Under the pieces are notes generated by a model. The model made no database searches. It saw only the letters and a list, made by a program, of their open reading frames with translations, and was not told the DNA's origin. A stretch of DNA of 5,390 bases from Chitinophagia bacterium (lineage in GTDB: Bacteria; Bacteroidota; Bacteroidia; Chitinophagales; Chitinophagaceae): the NCBI GenBank assembly GCA_010027295.1, contig RGVM01000218.1, positions 1 to 5,390 of the forward strand. Direction: 5' to 3'. The translations under genes and the position numbers were made by a program. Shown here piece after piece: positions 1-5,372 of the stretch. How positions within the stretch are numbered: position 1 is the stretch's first letter; each line of letters begins with the position of its first letter.

Positions 1-163
1 GACGATCCCCGGCGAGTGCCTCGGAGACGAGATCGGCTTCGCGCGCCAGGTACCGCAGGTAGACGGCCGATCGGAAGATCTGCCGAGAAGTGACGGCAAG
101 CAGGGCGCTGCCCAGCGTCAGCAGCGCGAGCAGCCAGAATACTATGGTTTCTCCGTTCATCAT
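1..163 (-). CDS. nuoJ: NADH-quinone oxidoreductase subunit J (N-terminal part, runs off the window)
   Basis: NuoJ is a membrane subunit of complex I, next to NuoA and NuoK in the proton-pumping arm. The 54 codons visible give a first membrane helix at about residues 7-24, starting NGETIVFWLLALLTLGSALL, followed by TSRQIFRSAVYL, which matches the usual NuoJ helix-1 end and loop. The start at 163 overlaps the nuoI stop in an ATGA arrangement and has an AGGAGG seven bases upstream; the adjacent in-frame ATG at 160 is an alternative. The position directly after nuoI is the expected one. Odd point: after about residue 36 the frame turns charged (RYLAREADLVSEALAGDR), where NuoJ should enter hydrophobic helix 2. 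The gene identity is good from the N-terminus and context, but the intactness of the rest cannot be judged here. Confidence 0.75.
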   Translation of the reverse strand, partial: MMNGETIVFWLLALLTLGSALLAVTSRQIFRSAVYLRYLAREADLVSEALAGDR

Positions 164-636
164 TCTACCCCCTCCTGGAGCCTGGATTCGGGACGGTTGA
201 GAATCTTGGTGAGCCGGCTGCGGTCGTACACGCTGTGCTCGAAGTTCTGCGCCATCTTGATCGCATCGGTGGGACAGGCCTCGATGCAGAGGTTGCACAT
301 GGTGCAGAGCTCGAGATGGTAGATGAAGCGGTCGACGGCCTTCTTGCGCTTGCCCTCGGCATTGACCTCGAACTTGGTCACCACCTTGATGGTGCCGTTG
401 GGACAGGCGAGCTCGCAGGCCGTGCAGCCGGTGCAGCGGTGCTCGTTCTGCTCGTTGTGCGGCATCACGACCTCGCCGCGGAAACGCTCCGGCAGTCCCA
501 TGTTGTCGCGGTTGTCGGGATACTGCTGGGTGATAGCCTCCTCCCGGTGCAGGAAGTACCAGCCCGTGCGACGCATGCCCTTGAGCAACGACCCCACGGC
601 GCCTGCGATGTCGGATATGTATTCTTTCAGGAACAT
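160..636 (-). CDS. nuoI: NADH-quinone oxidoreductase subunit I (8Fe-ferredoxin-type)
   Basis: NuoI is the peripheral-arm subunit that carries two [4Fe-4S] clusters (N6a and N6b) and passes electrons towards cluster N2 in NuoB. The 158-residue protein has both expected motifs: CxxCxxCxxxCP at Cys68, 71, 74 and 78, and again at Cys111, 114, 117 and 121, so all eight ligands are present. The N-terminus has the usual amphipathic start with SLLKGMRRTG at residues 16-25, which packs against the membrane arm. The ATG at 636 is the only sensible in-frame start. It lies 24 bases after the nuoH stop and ends overlapping nuoJ. A strong GGAGGAGGG lies 15 bases upstream, which is rather far, and a tiny out-of-frame ORF intervenes. 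The length is normal for the family. Confidence 0.96.
   Translation of the reverse strand: MFLKEYISDIAGAVGSLLKGMRRTGWYFLHREEAITQQYPDNRDNMGLPERFRGEVVMPHNEQNEHRCTGCTACELACPNGTIKVVTKFEVNAEGKRKKAVDRFIYHLELCTMCNLCIEACPTDAIKMAQNFEHSVYDRSRLTKILNRPESRLQEGVE
168..176 (-). promoter_or_regulatory. Shine-Dalgarno site for nuoJ
   Basis: The minus strand reads AGGAGGGGG here, inside the last codons of nuoI. The AGGAGG core ends seven bases before the ATG at 163 and ten before the ATG at 160, so it favours 163 as the nuoJ start. It fits coupled translation of nuoI and nuoJ. Confidence 0.7.
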
Positions 637-647
637 GTCTGTTTCAT
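627..647 (-). other. Six-codon leader ORF overlapping the nuoI start
   Basis: ATG at 647 followed by five codons and a TGA at 627-629 would encode MKQTCS. It sits closer to the GGAGGAGGG sequence than the nuoI ATG does, and its last codons overlap the first codons of nuoI in another frame. It may be chance, or it may help re-initiation at nuoI. Nothing beyond position and spacing supports translation. Confidence 0.2.
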
Positions 648-651
648 TATG

Positions 652-660
652 CCCTCCTCC
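652..660 (-). promoter_or_regulatory. Strong Shine-Dalgarno sequence before nuoI
   Basis: The minus strand reads GGAGGAGGG directly after the nuoH stop codon (661-663). It is four bases from an out-of-frame ATG at 647 and 15 bases from the nuoI ATG at 636. This is one of only two clear Shine-Dalgarno sequences seen in the operon; the other precedes nuoJ. Confidence 0.65.
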
Positions 661-1737
661 CTAGAAATGCCATCCCAGGATCGCCACCAGCGTCACCAGG
701 AGGATGTTGACCATCCCGATGGGCAGCAGGTACCTCCACTCGAGGTCGAGCAACTGGTCGATGCGCAGCCTCGGGAATGTCCAGCGGAACCACATGATGA
801 CGAATATGAGGAAGAAGGTCTTGCCGAAGAACCAGAGGGAGGAGGGGATCCAGTCCATCGCGTGGTTGAAGGCCTCCCAGTGTCCGATGTGCAGCGGCAT
901 CCAGCCGCCGAGGAAGAGCGTGGCGCCGATGGCGCACACGATAAAGACGTTGATGTACTCCGCCAGAAAGAAGAGCGCGAACTTCATGCCCGAGTACTCC
1001 GTGTGGAAACCGGCGGTGAGCTCCGACTCGGCCTCGGCCATGTCGAAGGGCGCGCGGTTTGTCTCGGCCGTCGCGGCGATGAGGAAGATCACGAAGGCCA
1101 TCAGGGCCGGGACATGTCCCTTGAAGATCCACCAGCCGTCGGCCTGCGAGGCGACGATCTCCGACACCTGCAGGCTGCCGGCCAGCACCACGATGGTCAG
1201 GACCGACAGGCCCGCCGAGAGCTCGTAACTCACGATCTGCGCACCGCTGCGCATCGCACCAAGCAGGGAGTACTTGTTGTTGCTGCTCCATCCCGCCATG
1301 AGGATGGCGATGACGTTCAGCGAGGAGACGGCCGACACGTAGAGCACGCCGATGTTGAGGTCCCAAATCTGGAAGTCGCGGGCGAAGGCGATGGGCGCGA
1401 GCAGCAGCATCGCCGCGATCATCGCGACAAGGGGTGCGGCATTGAACAGGAACTTGTCGACGCCGTCGGGCGTGATGCCTTCCTTGACGAGCAGCTTGAG
1501 GGTGTCGGCGAAGGACTGCAGCAGTCCGGCCGGCCCCACCCGGTTGGGTCCGATGCGGATCTGCATGAAGGCCGAGACCTTGCGCTCCATCAGCACCAGC
1601 ACCAGTCCGAGCATGGCGAACAGTCCGATGGCCGAGAGCCCCACGATCGTCATCTCGGCCGCGAGGGCCCAGGCCGGCGGCAGACTCGCTTGGAGACCCT
1701 CGTGTATGGTGTCGGCCAGTTGTGCGAAACTCCACAT
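661..1737 (-). CDS. nuoH: NADH-quinone oxidoreductase subunit H
   Basis: NuoH is the membrane subunit that joins the peripheral arm to the pump and forms much of the quinone channel. The 358-residue product is strongly hydrophobic with several membrane helices. Family signatures are intact: ERKVSAFMQIRIGPNRVGP at 51-69; GWSSNNKYSLLGAMRSGAQ at 149-167, followed by IVSYE; NRAPFDMAEAESELTAG at 227-243; and FHTEYSGMKFALFFLAEY at 244-261. The acidic loop EAESE (235-239) and Glu247 are the conserved charged residues at the quinone-site and proton-coupling region. Length is in the usual range. The ATG at 1737 gives a normal N-terminus; no Shine-Dalgarno sequence is evident. The gene follows nuoD by 51 bases, so nuoE, F and G are absent from their usual place. 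The stop is TAG. Confidence 0.97.
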   Translation of the reverse strand: MWSFAQLADTIHEGLQASLPPAWALAAEMTIVGLSAIGLFAMLGLVLVLMERKVSAFMQIRIGPNRVGPAGLLQSFADTLKLLVKEGITPDGVDKFLFNAAPLVAMIAAMLLLAPIAFARDFQIWDLNIGVLYVSAVSSLNVIAILMAGWSSNNKYSLLGAMRSGAQIVSYELSAGLSVLTIVVLAGSLQVSEIVASQADGWWIFKGHVPALMAFVIFLIAATAETNRAPFDMAEAESELTAGFHTEYSGMKFALFFLAEYINVFIVCAIGATLFLGGWMPLHIGHWEAFNHAMDWIPSSLWFFGKTFFLIFVIMWFRWTFPRLRIDQLLDLEWRYLLPIGMVNILLVTLVAILGWHF

Positions 1738-1788
1738 AATGTTGTCATACGTTGTGCGCCCTCGTCATGGCAGACGCGGGCTCCGTTG

Positions 1789-2904
1789 TCATCTGTCGAT
1801 ATCGGGTATAACGAGGTCGAAACTTCCCATGATGGCCACCAGGTCGCCGATCTTCTGCCCGCGCACGGCATGGTCGAGCGCACTTAGGTTGGAGAAGCCG
1901 GGGGAGCGGTACTTGATGCGATAGGGCGTGGTGCCACCCTCGCTCACGATATACACGCCGAACTCTCCCCGGGCCGTCTCCACGCGCGAGTAGAACTCAC
2001 CCTTCGGAGGTTTCAGCACGGCCTTGGTCTTGGCCTGGAACTCGCCTTCGGGGATGTTGTCGATTAGCTGTTCGACGATCGAGAGCGACTGCCGCATCTC
2101 GTGCATACGCACCAGGTAGCGGGCGTAGGTGTCCCCCTCCGTGGCGAGCGGCTGCTCGAACTGCAGCTTGCCGTAGACCTCATAGGGATAGAGCTTTCGG
2201 ATGTCGCAGTCAACGCCGCTGGCGCGGGCCGTGGGGCCTGAGCAGCCGTAGGAGATGGCATCCTCCTTCGAGAGGACGCCGACGCCGCGGGTCCTCGCCT
2301 TGAAGATCGCGTTGCCGGTGACGAGCTCGTCGTATTCGGGCAGTTTCTTGTGGAACTGGCGTATGAACTCCTTCACGCGGCGGTGGAAGTTGGGGTGCAG
2401 GTCGAACATGACGCCGCCGGGGACCATGTAGTTCATGGTTAGGCGGGCGCCGCATGTCTCCTCCATGATGTCGTTGATCATCTCGCGCTCGCGGAAGGCG
2501 TGGAAGAACGGTGTGAAGGCGCCGATATCCATGGCCATCGCGCCCCACCAGAGCACGTGCGAGGCGATGCGGGTGAGCTCGTCCATCAGCACGCGGATGA
2601 CCTGGGCGCGCTCCGGCACCTCTATCTGGAGGGCCTTCTCGACGGCCAGCGCGCATCCATGGTTGTTGATATGCGAAGAGAGGTAGTCCATCCGGCTCGT
2701 CGCGTAGATGAACTGCCGGTAGCTGAGGCTCTCGCACATCTTCTCGATGGAGCGGTGGATGTAGCCGAGGTGTGGCTCAACCTTCTTCACCGTCTCTCCG
2801 TTGAGGGTGATGACGAGGTGCAGCACGCCGTGCGTAGCGGGGTGCTGCGGACCCACGTTGATGACGAGGTCGCCCTGTTCTGTCGTGCCTATCTCTTCCA
2901 CCAT
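1789..2904 (-). CDS. nuoD: NADH-quinone oxidoreductase subunit D (49 kDa-type)
   Basis: NuoD is the peripheral subunit that, with NuoB and NuoH, forms the quinone-reduction site; it descends from the large subunit of NiFe hydrogenases. The product has 371 residues. Near the N-terminus it has NVGPQHPATHGVLHLVITL (16-34), and RMDYLSS from residue 71. His25 and Tyr74 are 49 residues apart, the same spacing as the quinone-binding His38 and Tyr87 of Thermus Nqo4. The C-terminus, ending SFDLVIPDIDR, is the normal family end, so the gene looks complete. I chose the ATG at 2904 because it leaves the usual short tail before the GPQHP motif. The frame stays open upstream to 3300, but that extension is low-complexity shadow of nuoC. 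nuoC ends 11 bases upstream, so the two are probably translated together. It is a separate gene, not a NuoCD fusion. Confidence 0.97.
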   Translation of the reverse strand: MVEEIGTTEQGDLVINVGPQHPATHGVLHLVITLNGETVKKVEPHLGYIHRSIEKMCESLSYRQFIYATSRMDYLSSHINNHGCALAVEKALQIEVPERAQVIRVLMDELTRIASHVLWWGAMAMDIGAFTPFFHAFREREMINDIMEETCGARLTMNYMVPGGVMFDLHPNFHRRVKEFIRQFHKKLPEYDELVTGNAIFKARTRGVGVLSKEDAISYGCSGPTARASGVDCDIRKLYPYEVYGKLQFEQPLATEGDTYARYLVRMHEMRQSLSIVEQLIDNIPEGEFQAKTKAVLKPPKGEFYSRVETARGEFGVYIVSEGGTTPYRIKYRSPGFSNLSALDHAVRGQKIGDLVAIMGSFDLVIPDIDR

Positions 2905-2915
2905 GGCGGCCTCGG

Positions 2916-3284
2916 TTAGAGTTTGATCATGTTGACGGGGTCTTCGTAGTCCTTGCGGAGCGGGTATCCCTGCCAGTCGTCGGGCAGGATGAGCTTGCGC
3001 AGGTCGGGGTGTTCCGCGAACTGCACGCCGAACATCTCGAAGACCTCGCGCTCGTGGAACTCGGCGGTGCGCCAGATATCGCAAACGGTGCGGATGGAGG
3101 GCGCTTCCCTGTCGAGCCTGGACTTCACGACCAGGTGGTGCCGGTGACGGGTCGACGTGAGGTGGTAGACCATCGTGAGGTGTGTCTTCCAATCGACGCA
3201 GGTCAGGCAGAAGAGGTAGTCGAACGCGAGCTGGTCGCGGGTGCGGAGCTCGCGGGCCAGTGCGGGCCAGGCGGTTGCATCCAC
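2916..3284 (-). CDS. nuoC: NADH-quinone oxidoreductase subunit C (main reading frame; N-terminus apparently frameshifted)
   Basis: NuoC (30 kDa-type) is a structural peripheral-arm subunit bound to NuoD and NuoB; it has no cofactor. From the GTG at 3284 the frame gives 122 residues covering the core domain: LAFDYLFCLTCVDWKTHL, then the TAEFHEREVFEMFG signature, HPDLRKLILPDDWQGYPLRK, and the end KDYEDPVNMIKL. This is short for the family. The frame is open further 5' to a TAG at 3333-3335 but has no other start, and those upstream codons read EWPNVHV, which looks like genuine NuoC sequence. A better N-terminus, MTTEELIANLQ, starts at an ATG at 3354 in a different frame. Most likely the true gene is 2916-3354 with a one-base frame error, so GTG 3284 may be only a forced start. 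Identity is certain; the start is not. Confidence 0.88.
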   Translation of the reverse strand: MDATAWPALARELRTRDQLAFDYLFCLTCVDWKTHLTMVYHLTSTRHRHHLVVKSRLDREAPSIRTVCDIWRTAEFHEREVFEMFGVQFAEHPDLRKLILPDDWQGYPLRKDYEDPVNMIKL

Positions 3285-3300
3285 GTGGACGTTGGGCCAT

Positions 3301-3354
3301 TCACCGGCCGTGTCTGCGGTGCTGGAGGTTGGCTATGAGTTCCTCTGTCGTCAT
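3301..3354 (-). pseudogene. nuoC: N-terminal segment of nuoC in another frame (frameshift)
   Basis: Starting at ATG 3354 the minus strand encodes MTTEELIANLQHRRHGR and then a TGA at 3301-3303. The first eleven residues match the typical NuoC beginning. An A-run (eight As on the minus strand, 3358-3365) precedes the ATG, like the A-rich leaders of Bacteroidota genes. A +1 shift between 3332 and 3301 joins this segment to EWPNVHV and the rest of NuoC; skipping the T of the TGA joins them exactly. This may be a sequencing or assembly indel, a real mutation, or less likely a programmed shift. Confidence 0.65.
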
Positions 3355-3357
3355 GTA

Positions 3358-3365
3358 TTTTTTTT
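3358..3365 (-). promoter_or_regulatory. A-rich translation leader before the nuoC ATG
   Basis: Eight consecutive As on the minus strand end three bases before the ATG at 3354. No Shine-Dalgarno sequence is present. A-rich upstream regions are known to support initiation in Bacteroidota. The run therefore favours 3354 over the GTG at 3284 as the real nuoC start. Confidence 0.4.
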
Positions 3366-3400
3366 GTCAGGGCGGAGTACGTCCTCGCAAGGCTTGCTTC

Positions 3401-3964
3401 TCAGAGGTTTCTTCCGTCGATGTCTATCCGTTCGCGAGTCCCGCTTCGGATCTTCTCCTGCAGGGTGATGAGGGCGTGCAGCAGGGCTTCGGGACGGGGT
3501 GGGCATCCGGCGACGTAGACGTCGACCGGGATGACGTGGTCGGCGCCCTTTACCACGGAATAGGTGTTGTAGAAGAATGGGCCGCCGCTGATGGCGCAGG
3601 CGCCCATGGCGATGACGTACTTGGGGTCGGCCATCTGGTCGTAGAGCCGCTTCAGCACGGGTGCCATCTTGTTGACGATGGTGCCGGCGATGATGATGAC
3701 GTCGGCCTGCCGGGGCGTGGCGCGGGCCACTTCGAAGCCGAAGCGGGCGAAGTCGTACTTGGCGGCGGCGGTCGACATCATCTCGATGCCGCAGCAGCTC
3801 GTGGCGAAGGTGAGGGGCCAGAGAGAGTTGCTGCGGGCCCAGTTCACCACGTCCTCCAGCGGCCCCGAGAGGATGCCGCCACCGGGCGTCTCGTGCACGA
3901 GGCCCGGGAACTTCGCAGGTTGCCGGTCGGTATATGTCGTCTCAGCCTGTGTCATATCATGCAT
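3401..3964 (-). CDS. nuoB: NADH-quinone oxidoreductase subunit B (cluster N2 subunit)
   Basis: NuoB carries [4Fe-4S] cluster N2, the last electron carrier before quinone. The 187-residue product has all four ligands: adjacent Cys57 and Cys58 in TSCCGIEMM, Cys123 in GACAISGG, and Cys154 in [10 protein letters not shown]. The Cys58 to Cys123 spacing (65) equals that of E. coli NuoB. Cys123 to Cys154 is 31, two more than in E. coli or Thermus, because of the [12 protein letters not shown] loop; I recall this longer loop from Bacteroidota-type NuoB. The start at 3964 and an in-frame ATG at 3955 (MTQAE) are both possible. There is no Shine-Dalgarno sequence; the 35 bases to nuoA are A+T-rich. nuoC's ATG lies 46 bases downstream of the stop. 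Confidence 0.97.
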   Translation of the reverse strand: MHDMTQAETTYTDRQPAKFPGLVHETPGGGILSGPLEDVVNWARSNSLWPLTFATSCCGIEMMSTAAAKYDFARFGFEVARATPRQADVIIIAGTIVNKMAPVLKRLYDQMADPKYVIAMGACAISGGPFFYNTYSVVKGADHVIPVDVYVAGCPPRPEALLHALITLQEKIRSGTRERIDIDGRNL

Positions 3965-3999
3965 TATCGATCGCTACATCCATACTTGTCCGTACATAT

Positions 4000-4350
4000 T
4001 TACTTCCATGTCAGCGCCTTCACCTTGTGGGCGTAGAGGAAGCCCAGGAACAGGATGAAGAGGAAGATGACGATCTCCACCAGGGCGGGCCATCCGATCT
4101 CCTTGACGACCACGGCCCAGGGATAGAGGAAGATTAGTTCGACGTCGAAGACGAGGAAGATCAGGGCGAAGAGGTAGTATCCCACCTGGAACTGGATCCA
4201 TGTCTGACCCTGCGTGGGGATGCCGCATTCATATGCCTGACCCTTCTGCGGGTTCCAGGACCCCTTCACGACGAAACGGGAAATTAGGATGGCGATGACG
4301 GAGAACGCGATGGCGGCAAGCGTCAGGACAAGCATCGAGGCCGGGCCCAT
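4000..4350 (-). CDS. nuoA: NADH-quinone oxidoreductase subunit A
   Basis: NuoA is a small three-helix membrane subunit of complex I near the junction with the peripheral arm. The 116-residue product has helices at about 6-28, 57-82 and 87-107. The first loop holds the conserved YECG (40-43) in KGQAYECGIPTQG. Helix 2 has the conserved VFDVELIFLYPWA (67-79), including Asp69 and Glu71. Length fits the family. I chose the ATG at 4350; ATG 4335 is possible but leaves little before helix 1. A longer reading from a TTG at 4422 adds an arginine- and proline-rich tail not typical of NuoA. It is the first gene of the nuo operon, 35 bases before nuoB, and no Shine-Dalgarno sequence is visible. Confidence 0.95.
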   Translation of the reverse strand: MGPASMLVLTLAAIAFSVIAILISRFVVKGSWNPQKGQAYECGIPTQGQTWIQFQVGYYLFALIFLVFDVELIFLYPWAVVVKEIGWPALVEIVIFLFILFLGFLYAHKVKALTWK

Positions 4351-4397
4351 GGGATCGTCGGTTGAGTGGCGCCGCCGAGGCGGCTGGGAGAGTGTGT

Positions 4398-4426
4398 AGC
4401 GAATATAGGGGATGCGGGCCAAAAAA
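4398..4426 (-). promoter_or_regulatory. Possible nuo operon promoter region
   Basis: The 117 bases between the 168-residue gene and nuoA (4351-4467) contain two A+T-rich elements in an otherwise GC-rich stretch. On the minus strand these are TTTTTTGG at 4419-4426 and TATATTCG at 4400-4407. The second differs by one base from the Bacteroidota -7 consensus TAnnTTTG. The TTTG-like element is only about 12 bases upstream, shorter than the usual -33/-7 spacing, so the match is imperfect. The position, about 50 bases before nuoA, is reasonable. Confidence 0.25.
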
Positions 4427-4440
4427 CTCCGCTCGGTTTC

Positions 4441-4463
4441 CGCGTGAATATGAATGGGACGCG
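4441..4463. repeat. Inverted repeat after the 168-residue gene
   Basis: CGCGT at 4441-4445 and ACGCG at 4459-4463 can pair around a 13-base loop. On the minus strand it follows the stop of the upstream gene, and a run of six Ts (4421-4426) comes 14 bases later. That distance is too great for a standard intrinsic terminator, so any terminator role is weak. Confidence 0.2.
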
Positions 4464-4467
4464 CCGA

Positions 4468-4974
4468 TCAGCGCAGACGGCGGTCGGACACCGTCAGCCG
4501 TATGGCTATCTGCTCCGATTCCATGCGGTATTCGAATTGAAGGTCCTCGTGCATGGCCTCGATGGCGGCATCGATCTTTCGGAGCTGCGTATGGCAGAGG
4601 TTGAGGACGACGGGGTTGGTGCCCAGGTCGATGCCGCTGTCGATGACGAGTCGGAGGAAATGCAGGAGCAGGTCGGCCTCCGCCTGCCGCGAGGCCGAGA
4701 GGCGGATGTGCTTCATGGCGATGCGCAGGGTCTTGCGGATGGTCTTCTTGGCGAGCCAGGACTGACGCGGGCGGATGTCGAGCATGCCTTCCAGCATCTC
4801 CTGCCGGACGGAGGTGAGGTAGCCGTCCAGGTCCTGCGACTCGAACAGAAGGAAGGTCAGCAGCTCCTTGTTCTCCTTCTTGAACCGGGCGAGGCGTTGC
4901 AGGAGTGCCATCAGCTCCTTGTGCGGCAACGCGGCCAGCTCATCCCTGATCTCCTTGACAGATGCGGACCTCAT
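4468..4974 (-). CDS. Conserved hypothetical protein, 168 residues, helical, soluble
   Basis: Function unknown. The product is rich in Leu, Lys, Glu and Arg, with no membrane segment, no signal peptide and only one Cys. The N-terminal half reads as amphipathic helices: KEIRDELAALPHKELMALL (7-25), then RLARFKKENKELLTFLLFE (27-45). The middle holds SWLAKKTIRKTLRIAMKHI and the C-terminal half more helix, ending in MHEDLQFEYRM and a basic tail. The pattern resembles a hypothetical protein I have seen in Bacteroidota genomes, but I cannot name a family. The ATG at 4974 gives the expected start; no Shine-Dalgarno sequence is seen. It lies 117 bases before nuoA on the same strand. A link to complex I is possible but not shown, since a promoter-like element separates them. 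Confidence 0.8.
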   Translation of the reverse strand: MRSASVKEIRDELAALPHKELMALLQRLARFKKENKELLTFLLFESQDLDGYLTSVRQEMLEGMLDIRPRQSWLAKKTIRKTLRIAMKHIRLSASRQAEADLLLHFLRLVIDSGIDLGTNPVVLNLCHTQLRKIDAAIEAMHEDLQFEYRMESEQIAIRLTVSDRRLR

Positions 4975-5069
4975 CGGACGCGAAACTAAGGCAGAAGAGG
5001 ATTCCGCGTCGGGATGTGACGTTCAGACCACCGTCCTTTTCCGCCGGGACCCTCGGGGAGACGGAGTGT

Positions 5070-5267
5070 TCAGCGCCTTTTGACCGCGCAGGATTCCTCC
5101 CCGATGCAGCGCCTCGGGCGGTAGAACCCCGTGGCCAGCATCACGGTGCCGAACAGGATGGCCGGCCAGCCATCCTTCTCCCAATAGTAGACCCCCACGC
5201 CGATGAACAACAATCCCAAGCCCCAGCGGAGGAGGCGGTGGAACCAGACGAGAGTCGAATCGGCCAT
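5070..5267 (-). CDS. Small two-helix membrane protein, DUF2892-like
   Basis: A 65-residue protein with two hydrophobic segments: LRWGLGLLFIGVGVYYW (13-29) and GWPAILFGTVMLATGFY (33-49). A positively charged tail follows with Cys54 and Cys60 in RPRRCIGEESC. The layout (Arg before helix 1, short turn, TGF near the end of helix 2, then two cysteines) resembles the DUF2892 / YgaP-type membrane domain family, of unknown role. The ATG at 5267 is chosen because the product begins close to the first helix. An ATG at 5339 adds 24 residues that do not look like protein of this family. It ends 95 bases before the 168-residue gene on the same strand. The family call comes from pattern only. Confidence 0.65.
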   Translation of the reverse strand: MADSTLVWFHRLLRWGLGLLFIGVGVYYWEKDGWPAILFGTVMLATGFYRPRRCIGEESCAVKRR

Positions 5268-5372
5268 GGCTGACGGTTGGGAATCAGGCAAAGTTCGAAA
5301 ACGGACAATACAACCTAGGTGACCGGCATCACATAACACTCCCCTTGCCGTACAAGAAATGAGACACCCCTG

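Noticed and set aside
235..1887. A 550-codon open frame on the plus strand, antisense to nuoI, nuoH and the end of nuoD
   Set aside because: Its product is rich in His, Asp, Glu and Arg with no recognisable domain, and it lies opposite three certain genes. Long antisense frames are a usual by-product of GC-rich codon use.
2905..3300. A 5' extension of nuoD in frame to 3300
   Set aside because: It is low-complexity Arg/Pro-rich sequence overlapping nuoC in another frame, and NuoD proteins start close to the GPQHP motif, as from ATG 2904.
3182..4036. A 284-codon plus-strand frame opposite nuoB and nuoC
   Set aside because: It has no family resemblance, is Gly/Asp/Val-rich shadow sequence, and lies opposite nuoB with its full set of cluster ligands.
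4366..4989. A 207-codon plus-strand frame opposite the 168-residue gene
   Set aside because: The minus-strand product has a coherent helical pattern and resembles a known hypothetical family; the plus-strand product does not.
5289..5296. GAACTTTG on the minus strand, 21 bases before the DUF2892-like gene, as a Bacteroidota -7 promoter element
   Set aside because: It differs from TAnnTTTG at the first base, and the nearest upstream TTG is only 14 bases away, so the spacing is too short to support a call.
5268..5339. A longer start for the DUF2892-like gene at ATG 5339
   Set aside because: The added 24 residues have no family character, and the ATG at 5267 starts near the first membrane helix as expected.
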